Positions 37,301 through 45,400 of a DNA stretch of 64,000 nucleotides are shown one piece after another. Every line of letters starts with the position of its first letter. Position 1 is the first letter of the stretch. The stretch spans positions 151,284,149 to 151,348,148 of the forward strand of contig NW_023603184.1 of assembly GCF_014898055.3 (NCBI RefSeq), given 5' to 3'. Made by a program: the position numbers and the translations under genes. The notes below the pieces were generated by a model. The model was not told the DNA's origin. It did not search any database and saw only the letters and a list, made by a program, of their open reading frames with translations. This DNA is from Talpa occidentalis (lineage: Eukaryota > Chordata > Mammalia > Eulipotyphla > Talpidae).

Positions 37301-39362
37301 TGCCCCTGGGCCCCGAGTGCTCGCGGGCGGTCATGAAGCTGGTGTACTGCGCGCACTGCCTGGGGGTGCCCAGCGCCCGGCCCTGCCCTGACTACTGCCG
37401 CAACGTGCTCAAGGGCTGCCTGGCCAACCAGGCCGACCTGGACGCGGAGTGGAGGAACCTCCTGGGTGAGTGGCTGGTGGCGACAGGGGCAGGGCCCGGG
37501 CAGAGCTGCTCGTGTCCCCCCGGGTCCCTGAGCCTGCCGGACGCCGTCTGGGAGGAGCTGCCGGGTGGAGGGGTGGGGGTGCCACAGCCGGTGGGCTGAG
37601 CAGCTTGGCCGCCCCCCAAGGGAGCCCTGCAGGCGGGCGTGTGCAGCTGGGCGGCACGTGCCCGAGCTCACGCAAGTGCGGACGTGGTGGGCCGCGCCCC
37701 CCAGGGAGCGCCATGAGGGGCGTCCCAGTCCGTGGGCTGGGCAGGGTGGCGGGCCGTGGGCCCCGTGCTGACCCGCGAGCTCATGTGCTGGATGCTCGGC
37801 GCATGATGCCCACGGAGAACGTGCCAGCGCGCGGTGGCGCCCTGGGCTGTGCTGGAGCCCTGTGGGCGGCCCCACGGCTGACGCCCAACGCGCACGCCCG
37901 TGCAGACTCCATGGAGCTCATCACCAACAAGTTCTGGGGCCCGTCGGGGGCGGAGAGCGCCATGGGCAACATGCACCTGTGGCTGGCAGAGGCCATCAGC
38001 ACCCTCCAGGACAACAAGGACACACTCAAGGACAAGGTGCCAGGGTGCCGCGAAGGGGAGGTGGGCCACCCCAAAGGGGGCCGGTTGGGCCTGCGGGCCT
38101 CATGACCCCTGTGGTCTCCCCCAGGTCATCCAGGGCTGCGGCAAACCCAGGGTGAACCGCCAGGGCCCGGGGCCCGACGAGAAGCTGCGGCGAGACAAGC
38201 TGGTGCTGCCAGAGAAGCCGCCCTCGGGGACCCTGGAGAGGCTGGTGCGCCCCTGCTCCCATGGGGGGTCGGGGGTCGTGCGGGCCCGGGCCAGGGGTCA
38301 GGTGGCCTGACTACTGCCCCGCAGGTCTCTGAGGCCAAGGTCCAGCTCCGTGACGCCCAGGACTTCTGGACCAGCCTCCCCGGGACGCTGTGCAGCGAGA
38401 AGCTGGCCGTGAGCACAGCCAGCGAGGACCGCTGCTGGAACGGGATGGCCGTGGGCCGGTAGGTGCCCTGGGGCTCCTGGTGGACCTTCGTCTTCAAGGG
38501 CCCTGAGAGGCCACCGGGACCGCAGGCCACCCCCCGGACGGGGGAGGGTGTGGCTGGCGTGCCGGGCCGGGGCCCTTTGCGGGGACGAGTGCAGTGACAG
38601 GACCCTTCTGCCCGGCCCCCAGGTACCTCCCGGAGGTGATGGGTGACGGCTTGGCCAACCAGATCAACAACCCCGAGGTGGAGGTGGACATCACCAAGCC
38701 GGACATGACCATCCGCCAGCAGATCATGCAGCTGAAGATCATGACGAACCGGCTGCGCAGCGCCTACAACGGGGACGACATGGACTTCCAGGACGCCAGT
38801 GAGGCCCGGCCTGGGCAGTCCCTGGGGGCCGCGGGGCGGGGGGTGAAGCCCCGCCCGGCAGGGAGAGGGTGCTGGGAGGAGCCCCTCGGGGGCCTGCGTC
38901 CCCACCGTGGACGCTCCCGCTCCGGGCGCGGGCACCAGCCCCTGCCCCACGTCCCGCGCCCACCTGACACCTGGCCGGACGGGCCCTCCAGCCCCAGCCG
39001 CCCCGGAGCGCGGCCCCCAGGGCGGGGGCGGGATTGCCCGGATGGGGCGGGGGCTCGGGGGGCGCAGCCGCGGGCCGGGGCCCTCAGAGCCTCCTCTCCC
39101 GCCAGGCGACGACGGCAGCGGCTCCGGCAGCGGCGACGGCTGCCCGGATGACCTCTGCGGCCGGGGCGTCGGCAAGAAGAGCCCCGGCGCCAGGACGCCC
39201 CTGACGCGCGCGCGCCCGGGCCCGGCGGAGCAGGAGGGCCGGACGGCCTCGGCCGCGGGCTGCCCCGGGCCGGCCGCGCTCGCGCTGCTGCTCCCGGCGC
39301 TGCTGCTCCCGGCGCTGGCGCTCGCGGCGGCCGGCTCCGGCTCCGGCTCCGGCTCCCGGTAG
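25147..39362 (+). CDS. GPC1: GPC1, glypican-1, complete 9-exon coding region (566 aa)
   Basis: Coding exons are 25147-25312, 35631-35789, 36650-37041, 37300-37465, 37906-38036, 38125-38244, 38325-38458, 38623-38798 and 39106-39362. They total 1701 nt including TAG, and every junction is GT-AG with matching phase. The product is a GPI-anchored heparan sulfate proteoglycan of the plasma membrane that modulates growth factors such as FGF, Wnt and Hedgehog ligands (family knowledge). Seen here: a signal peptide of about 23 residues, 14 core cysteines (C32 to the RCWN cysteine of exon 7), N-glycosylation sequons at N79 and N116, chain-attachment serines S486/S488/S490 in an SGSGSGDG motif, a probable omega site near S530, and a hydrophobic C-terminal signal. 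Human GPC1 is 558 aa; the extra residues are a Gly-Ser tail. The ATG context is good (G at -3 and +4). Identity is secure from near-continuous similarity to human GPC1; exact UTR ends are inferred. Confidence 0.98.
25313..32093 (+). other. GPC1 intron 1, 5' part, no gene seen
   Basis: Just after exon 1 (25321-25470) is a G-rich imperfect repeat in which a GGCGCTAGGCGGGCGG unit recurs about 100 bp apart. The rest is GC-rich unique-looking sequence in which I find no exon, RNA or interspersed repeat. Confidence 0.6.
32108..32387 (+). mobile_element. tRNA-derived SINE, copy 2
   Basis: About 280 bp, flanked by a perfect 14-bp target-site duplication (AGAAGTGCAGGAGG at 32094-32107 and 32388-32401). 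It has a tRNA-like head with a box B-like GGTTCCATCCC, a GC-rich body and an A-rich tail containing AAATAAAT and TCTTTAAAA. It is very similar to the copy at 6969, so it is a recent insertion. It lies in GPC1 intron 1, sense to the gene. Confidence 0.9.
33556..33752 (+). repeat. G-rich minisatellite, GGGCGGGCGGGGGGCGCGGGCCCA-like units
   Basis: Imperfect tandem units of roughly 18-25 bp, each ending in GCGCGGGCCCAGGG. Many G-runs of at least 3 make G-quadruplex formation on the plus strand plausible. Confidence 0.85.
34075..34212 (+). repeat. G-rich minisatellite, GCAGAGGCCGGGCGGGG-like units
   Basis: About seven imperfect units of 18-21 bp built on GCAGAG(G/C)CCGGG(C/A). It lies between the intronic CpG island and MIR149. 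Confidence 0.85.
34620..34708 (+). ncRNA. MIR149: MIR149, microRNA-149 precursor in GPC1 intron 1
   Basis: The complete 23-nt miR-149-5p sequence is present at 34634-34656 (TCTGGCTCC...TCACTCCC), preceded by the same 14-nt spacing as in the human precursor. The 3p arm (about 34672-34691, G-rich, ending in GCCGCGC) pairs back to form the hairpin, with a short loop between. In human, MIR149 also lies in GPC1 intron 1 in sense orientation, so position and strand agree. It is probably co-transcribed with GPC1 and processed from the intron. The 5p arm appears unchanged; the 3p arm and loop differ from human at several positions. Confidence 0.95.
35631..35789 (+). CDS. GPC1: GPC1 exon 2
   Basis: Encodes residues 56-108 plus one base of Asp109. 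It contains C62, C68 and C69 of the glypican cysteine-rich core and the N-glycosylation sequon N79-R-S. The acceptor is CCCCACAG. Exon phase and the residue positions of these sites are identical to human GPC1. Confidence 0.97.
36650..37041 (+). CDS. GPC1: GPC1 exon 3
   Basis: The largest exon; it encodes residues 109-239. It contains sequon N116-S-S, long amphipathic helices of the alpha-helical glypican core, and C191 in a [11 protein letters not shown] context. It ends in KVAQ with a GTGGGT donor. Family knowledge places this in the N-lobe and central helices of the GPC1 crystal structure. Confidence 0.97.
37300..37465 (+). CDS. GPC1: GPC1 exon 4
   Basis: Encodes residues 240-294 plus one base. 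It carries six of the 14 conserved cysteines (ECS, YCAHC, PCPDYC, KGC contexts), the densest disulfide segment of the core. It is almost residue-for-residue the same as human. The donor is GTGAGT. Confidence 0.97.
37906..38036 (+). CDS. GPC1: GPC1 exon 5
   Basis: Encodes residues 295-338 in the helical core (KFWG and WLAEAI motifs recognisable). The acceptor is CGTGCAG. This exon is more diverged from human than exons 3 and 4, with several conservative and Met/Asn changes. Confidence 0.96.
38125..38244 (+). CDS. GPC1: GPC1 exon 6
   Basis: Encodes residues 339-378, including one core cysteine (QGCG) and the mostly disordered basic loop. The loop reads KLRRDK (residues 358-363), where human has a run of Arg after the Lys. 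The donor is GTGCGC, weaker than the other donors of the gene but still GT. Confidence 0.95.
38325..38458 (+). CDS. GPC1: GPC1 exon 7
   Basis: Encodes residues 379-422 plus two bases of the Arg in GRY. It contains the last two core cysteines (TLCSE and DRCWNG). The donor is GTAGGT. Confidence 0.96.
38623..38798 (+). CDS. GPC1: GPC1 exon 8
   Basis: Encodes the rest of Arg423 to residue 481. This stretch ([20 protein letters not shown]... to NRLRSAYNG) is the most conserved part of the protein and closes the helical core before the glycosaminoglycan domain. The donor is GTGAGG. Confidence 0.97.
39106..39362 (+). CDS. GPC1: GPC1 exon 9, glycosaminoglycan domain and GPI signal
   Basis: Encodes residues 482-566 and TAG. 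S486, S488 and S490 in SGSGSGDG are the heparan sulfate attachment serines, at the same numbers as in human. Two cysteines (C494, C499) follow. The GPI signal runs from about S530: a hydrophobic stretch at residues 538-557 built on a duplicated LLLPA unit, then GSGSGSGSR. That tail comes from four GGCTCC units (39333-39356) and is absent in human. Confidence 0.96.
39333..39356 (+). repeat. GPC1: In-frame (GGCTCC)4 at the GPC1 3' coding end
   Basis: Four perfect hexamers coding Gly-Ser dipeptides just before the stop codon. Confidence 0.97.
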
Positions 39363-40610
39363 CCGCCCGGCCGCACGGCCCGCGCCGAGCCTGGAGGACG
39401 AGAGCGGCCGGGCGGGGGACCGACCCCGCGCCCCCGCGCGGCCTTTTAACTTCGCGTGCGGCCGCCGGCCCCCCGCCCGAAGCCATGCATTTCAGGGACC
39501 CCGCCCGCCCCGGCCCCGCCCGGCCCCGGCCCCGGCCCGGCCGCGCGGGGACACCGCAGCGCGCCCCGGAGCGCGCGCCAGCCTGTGCCTTCCTCCCCCG
39601 CGAGCTGGGCGCCCAGGAAGCCCGAGAGGGTGCGGGGTCCCCGCGGGCGGCGGGGCCTGCGCCTGTGCATGAGCCTCGCGTCAGCGCTGCCGAGGGGGCC
39701 CCGCGCGCGGCCTCGGGAGCAGGGCTGGGCCCCGGGATGGCCGCGCCCGCGCTGCTGGGCCTGGCGAGCGGGCAGGCCGCGCCCCTCAGGATTCCCGTGG
39801 CTGCCTGGGGCTCTGCCGCCTCCAGGACGATCAGCCGCGCAGCAGAGAGGCCCGCGCCCGCGCCCCGCCCCACGCCGGCCCAGGGCCAGTCCCAGCTCAG
39901 GGCGACGCAGGCTGCGGCTGGAGGCGACCTGTGCTCAGGGCCAAGGAGACCGGGCGGTGCAGCCAAGGGACGCCCACTGCGGCGAGGCCGTGGCCATGGG
40001 GTGGGGGCCGTCTCTGCAGGTGCTTCCCACCCCGCTCGCTGGGAGCCCCTCAGCCCCCCCAAGCAGCTTATGAAGAGCGGACTCCTGGTGCCTTCAGACC
40101 GTGGATCTGGGGTCCTTGCTCACTCAGGCTGCACCCCCATTCTGGGGCCTGCCCCCATGCACCCTGCCGGAGAGGGCGCGGCTCCGGGAGGCAGCCCCAG
40201 GCCCGGGTGCCCACCTCCACGGCCAGGGACATGGTACCGGCCAGCACTGCTTTGCTTCCTCCAGGCTCGGGTCGCTGGTGGCCAGTCCCCTGGCCTGGAA
40301 CCGGTGTTCTCTGCAACCATCCTGGCACGTGTGGGGTGCAGGGCCTCTGCCCTGTGCCCCGCCAGGAGCCAGCTCCTCAGGCATGCCCACCCCCAACAAC
40401 CCTGCTGGGGCAGGAGTGCCTGTGCGCTGGGCCTGGGAATTGGACAGTGGCTGTCCACGCTTCGCGGCAGCCTGCCCTATCCACACCCCTGGGAGGGGCC
40501 GCGGTTACCGGTCAGTGGTGGCCAGGCCTCCCCCGCCATGCCATGTCAGCGGGACATGTGTTCCTGGAGCCCTGTACCAATAAAGGCTGGCACCGGGCGA
40601 GGCTGCAAGT
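39363..40610 (+). other. GPC1: GPC1 3'UTR with poly(A) signal
   Basis: The sequence from the stop codon to just past AATAAA at 40579-40584 is taken as the 3'UTR. A GT-rich stretch follows the signal at about 40610-40625, as expected for a cleavage site. No earlier AATAAA was seen. The first 250 bases are CpG-rich. The exact cleavage position is inferred. Confidence 0.75.
40579..40584 (+). terminator. GPC1: GPC1 poly(A) signal
   Basis: AATAAA in CCAATAAAGGCTGG, the first such hexamer after the GPC1 stop on this strand. Confidence 0.8.
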
Positions 40611-40977
40611 CCTGTGGCTGTGCGGGCATCAGGGTGGAGGCGGGAGGGGCCTGGTAGGGCTGCGTGTGCCCCACCCTCACTCCGGGCCTGGAGCGCTGGT
40701 GCTGGAGCCACCCTCGCCTCCCCTGCTCTGTGCTCATGTCCCCCAGTCCTTTGGAAGGTTCCGGGTCCTGCCAGGTAGCCTCCAAGATAGGTGCTGTTCT
40801 GGGGGACTGCCCCCTGCCGTGCCCATCCCTGCCCTGCCGGACGCCCAGCCCCAGAGGGCACCCTGTCCACCACAGTCCTGGGCTTGACCTGGCCTCAGGC
40901 CTCGGCAGGCGTCACTCGACGCTCGACAGACGGGGTGCACAGAAGCACACACTCTGAGCGGGTCCGTGAAGAGTCAC

Positions 40978-40983
40978 TTTATT
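40978..40983 (-). terminator. Minus-strand poly(A) signal (distal)
   Basis: AATAAA on the minus strand (CCAAATAAAGTG), with a GT-rich element (AGTGTGTGCTTCTGTG) 20-40 bp downstream. It would serve the exon at 41410-41295. It lies only about 390 bp from the GPC1 signal on the other strand. Confidence 0.6.
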
Positions 40984-41294
40984 TGGGCGTTGCAGCCGCG
41001 CCAGTCTGCTGGCAAACAACCTGTCACCAGGCCTGGAGCCCCTGGCCCAGTGGCCAGACCCCGTGGGAGGCTGAGGAGGCCCCAGCACATGCTGGGAGGG
41101 GGCACTTGGCTTCTGGGAGGGATGGGCCCCGGGTTGGCAGCACCGGGCGCCGCTGGACACCAGCAGAGCACGCTGTGTGTCCCCCGCCGCCCTGAGCCCA
41201 GGGCAGCCCCCTTGTGTGACCCCCTCTGTCCTCATGGGGAGGGCGAGGCCCCAGGGGGCAGCCATCCTCTGGGCGCAGGCCCAGCTGCAGTCCC

Positions 41295-41410
41295 TCACCC
41301 GTGGCTGTAGGAGGAGAACACGGTCTTCCTGTGGCCAGCTGGCTGCCGGGGCTCCTGCCGCGGGCTCCTGACCGCGGGCTTTGGGGGCTTCCCGTTCTCC
41401 ACCAGGCGCC
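41295..41410 (-). CDS. ANKMY1 candidate last exon 2 (distal), or last exon of an unknown minus-strand transcript
   Basis: A strong acceptor (CGCCCCAACCAG) precedes GGCGCC. In the phase left by the MYND exon it encodes RRLVENGKPPKPAVRSPRQE then PRQPAGHRKTVFSSYSHG and TGA. AATAAA on the minus strand at 40983-40978, about 310 bp downstream, is followed by a GT-rich stretch. All parts of a terminal exon are therefore present, and its phase fits ANKMY1. The CACGG|GTGAGG at its end could also act as a donor. Not confirmed by homology. Confidence 0.45.
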
Positions 41411-41419
41411 CTGGTTGGG

Positions 41420-43830
41420 GCGGGGCGGTCAGGCGTGCGTCCTGCGCAGCACGTGAGCAGGAATGGGGACGCTTCCCTGGCCTTGGCCTCCTGCTGGGAG
41501 CAGCGCCCGCCAGCCATGCCCACATCTGGGCCCCCGACTCCGAGCCCGGCCACCTGGCACAGCCCCGCTTGACCCCAACATTCCTCGCGGGAGTCAGGGA
41601 GGCCACAGACCCAGCCGACACGCCAGGGGCATGAACCCCTCGCCCCAGGAGTCTCCACGGGCAGCCTGGCGGGCTAGCGTGGTGTCTGCGGTGCCCACTG
41701 TCGCGTGCGCGCTTGCATGCTCGCCCTGCCAGCGGAGGTGCATGGGCACAAGTGCAGATGCTCCCGGTCTGCACAGGTGTGCACACACCTACACTCACAG
41801 GCAGGCACCCCCACTCTGCACATGTGCACAGACATGAGGCGGGGTACACTCTGCTCCCTGTGGGGCCACTGCACCCTCCACCTGGAGCGCTGCCCTGTCT
41901 AGACACGGCACTTGCAGCCCAAAGTGTGGGCTCCGGTGGAGAGCAGCCCCCACCCTGGGGCCCCAGTCAGCTGGGGGGGCTCCACCTGAGCGCCTCACTT
42001 GTGGAGTGGAGGGGGTCATCCTGGCCGCCAGGCAGGGCCCGACCCTGCCGGGCCAGGAAGGGGAGACAGCAGCTCCCCGGGCCGGCCACAATCCCACCTC
42101 TGCACCCGCCCGGGAGACGGGCAGCAGCGGGACGGGAGGACAGCGCCCAGGAGACAGCACAGGCGTATGGACGGAGGGGACACGCACCCGCCGCAGGCAC
42201 GGGGAGGTGCCTGAGCCCCAGCATCCCAAGGCCATGGGGGTGGGGGGGACTGGGGGGGGGCTGAGCTCCAGTATCAGCAAGGAGGAAGCCGAGGGGGCCA
42301 GACACAGAATACCCCTGGGGCTGTAGGCCCGAGGTCAGCCGGGGTGGGGACCTGCAGCAGGCCCACAGGGGCTAGGCAGACAAGCCCCAGGCCTGGCGTC
42401 ACACCTCTGGGGGACCAGCAGTGCCCATCCCCACTGGCCAGCGCTGCCCAGCTCTGCTGACCGGTGACCAGCACTGCTTGTGCTTGCAGCCCCCACCTGT
42501 GGCCTCGGTGAGCTCTGTCTCCCTGTTCCTAAGGTAAATCCCGGTGCTTCCTGGACCCGAGGCCTCCTGCAGTTGTGCGGGGGAGGCCCCGGCAGTGGCC
42601 TGTCCTCTGTGGCCCTGTCCTTGGGCCAGCCCGTTGTACAGGGCCCTCTACTGTCCTTGGCTTTGGGCTGCCTGAACCCTGTTTCAGCTGGCGGTTTGCA
42701 GCCAGCCCACCGTTTCACCCCCACTGCTTTCTCTGTGTGGCCCACACCCCGTCTCTCCAGAGAGCTTACGGAACTCGGACACCCTCAAATTCCAGGCTCT
42801 TTATCACCGCCGGGATTCCGGGCCAAGCACCACAGCAACCCAGGGCCTGCCCGAGGCCCCTCCGGCTGCCCGCGGCCTCCCCACCCAGGCTCCCTGCTGG
42901 CTCGACCCTGCCCAGCCTGCCCGAGGCCTGACCCACTCCCTGCAATCTCGCCTCCCAGCCCCTGGCTTCACCCGCACCCCTTGGGGCAGCTGCCATCCCC
43001 CAGCCTTCACACGGGCACCCAGGCAGTGGCCGTGGCCTCCGGGCCTGCTGCTGCCCCAGCCACCCCGAGGACTGGGCTGCCCCGAAGACCTCCTCGGCCC
43101 CAGGGCCGCCTCCACCATTGCTCCGCGGATCTCAGTGGGGCCGGGACCCTCTGGCCCTTCCCCTCCTGCCGCCTGCTGGACTTCCCCCCCGAGACACAGC
43201 TGGGCCTTCCTGCCTCTGGCCCCCAGCTGGCCCCCAGTTTGCTGCTCCCCCCACCCAGGCCCGCAGCCACATCGCCCACTCTGAGGCGCCTCTCTGGCCC
43301 CCCCACCCCGGTGCCCACCTCAGTCGTCCCTGGTGTACAGGCCTGCTGGACTGGGCAGGTGGAGGGGCGCCTCTTTCCCAGCCAGAGAGGACCCCGACAG
43401 CCCAGGTGGGTGACTGACAGGGGTCACGGGGCGAGCGGAGTCAGGCAGCTGGGGTACACTCCCAGTAGCCGGGGGAGGGGCGGTGGGCTGCCTCAGACCA
43501 CCCTCGGCAGCCACCGGCCTCCCCCACCTCGTGGTCACCCTCCGACACCCCCCACGTGCACCCACACTCGGACGGACACCCCGCCACATGTCTGCGGGCA
43601 CACACTCGGGGCCTCGCGCTCAGGGACCGCCAGGCACCCCTGCGTTCCCAGCCCCCGACTCTACCTGCGTCTCCCCAGGCGCCCCCTGCTCTCCAGGGAG
43701 CCTGCTCCCCGCCCCTGGGCGCTGAAGCCCAGAGACACCAGGCACCGCCCCAGGGCGCCCGCTGAGGTCCTCCCGCGGCCCTGGGGGCTCCTCCGGCCGC
43801 TGGTCTCCCCCCGCCCGCCGGGCGCCGGAG
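41420..43830. other. No gene seen (possible ANKMY1 last intron)
   Basis: GC-rich sequence with CA/TG-rich patches near 41690-41840 and poly-G runs near 42240-42260. I see no supported exon or repeat family. If the distal ANKMY1 terminal exon is used, this is intron. Confidence 0.5.
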
Positions 43831-45400
43831 GGGGTGCAGCAGCTCCCGGCGCCTCCCCGCCTCCCCGCAGGGCGGGCCCCAGCGGCGGTCCCGGGCGCCC
43901 CCGCGGCGAGGCCTCCTGCCTGCCCCGCTCCCGGCTCCGGCGGCCCCTCTGGCCCCGCCTGCCCGGGCTCCGCAGGCCGCCCGCCGCCCGCCGCCCACGG
44001 GGGAGCGTTTCCACATTGACCTCTGCGCCCTCGCCAGGCCCCGCAGGCCCCGCCCCAGCCCCGGCCCCGCCCCGCGCGCCACAGGCCCCGCCCACGGCCC
44101 CGCCCCCGCGCCACAGGCCCCGCCCCGCAGCGAGCAGATGGTCCGGCCGCCGCACCGCAGGGTGGACCCGGCCTGGACCCGGAGCCGCCCGCCTGGCCGC
44201 GGGGTCGGAGACCCGAGCTTCGCGGGCTGGGGGAGGGGCCGGAGGCCGCCGCTGTGACCCCGTGGACGGCCGAGCGGCAAGGGCACCTCGGGGGCCGGAC
44301 GCGCCGTCTCCCCACGGCGGGCACTTGGAGACGTGGGTGTCGGCGCCCCCGCGCCCGCCCCGCATCGCCCCGCATCTGGCACAGGCCGGCGGGGTGAGCC
44401 CCGGGACCAGCGCTGCCCGAAGAGGCGAGCGGGCCGCGCGCACCCTCGGGGCCGGCAGTGCTCGGGCGTGTGGCGCGCCCGGGGCGCGGGGGGCGCGGGG
44501 GCTGCGGGCGCGGGTGCGCACGGGGCGCGCAGGCTCCCGCCACGGGCATGGGCTCCGGACGCCGGGACCGCGGCCCCGGGCGGAGCGCAGGAGAGCGGGG
44601 CGCGCGACGCCCCCCCGCCCCCGGCGCCCGCGCCGCTGCCCGGAGCGGGCCGCGACGGCCACTCGAGCGGGACGCGGGCTCGGGCTCGTCTCGGGCGCCC
44701 GGGCCCTGCGGCGCAGCCGGGCGGGGCGGGGCGGCGTCGGCGTCCCCCGCCCTCGCGCCCCGCCCGCGCCCCGAGGCCGACCCTGCCCCCCTCCCGCGGG
44801 CGCGCGGCCCGCGCCGGCCCCGCCGCCTCCTCCCGGGAAGCCCTCGACGGCCCAGGCCCGAGCACGGGCGGGCTCCCCGCGGCAGGAGCGTGGCTGGGCG
44901 CCCCTGGGGTCAGCCCCAAGCCCCCGCTCGCCAGCACCGAGAACTCAGGCGCGAGCGGGGCCGCCGGCTCGGCCCCGCCCCCATCCCCGCCCCCCGGCGC
45001 CCCCCGGCGCCCCCCCCCGCCCTCCCCGCGGACTGGCCGCGCCCTGTTCTCCCGCCCGCCGCGGTCGCCCGCCCACGGCCCTGACCATCCGCAGCGCCCC
45101 CGCCCCCCGCGGCCCCCGGCGCGCCGCCATCGCGCGCCCCCGCGCCCCAGTGCAGGCAGACGCTGGGCGGCCGGCGGCCCGGCCTGCAGGGTCCCTGCGC
45201 CCGGGCACCCGCCCCCCGCGGCCCCCTCCAGCCCCCCACCGCCGGGCCGGGCGGGGCGCACGCTCCGTGTGGCCGCTTTATTGCAAGGTCGGGAGGGCGC
45301 GCGCGGCCGCTCCCCCCACCCCGCGGGGCGAGGACGGGCAGCCGCGCCCACACCGGCCGCGAGGGGCAGCAGGTGGCAGAGCGGCCTCGGCGCCTCACGG
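43830..45400. promoter_or_regulatory. CpG island downstream of or inside the ANKMY1 3' end
   Basis: Dense CpG with many GC boxes (GGGGCGGGG and its complement, for example near 44040-44130 and 44720). It starts about 3 kb from the GPC1 poly(A) signal and overlaps the proximal ANKMY1 terminal exon. No known gene start is expected here. It may be a promoter of an unannotated transcript or GC-biased sequence. Long open frames in it are explained by lack of stop codons in GC-rich DNA. Confidence 0.45.
45277..45282 (-). terminator. ANKMY1: Minus-strand poly(A) signal (ANKMY1, proximal)
   Basis: AATAAA on the minus strand in the context GCAATAAAGCGG, about 110 bp past the TGA of the proximal last exon. 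Confidence 0.65.

Noticed and set aside
38126..40062. Long minus-strand frames antisense to GPC1 exons 6-9
   Set aside because: Complement of true coding exons and the GC-rich 3'UTR; no independent support.
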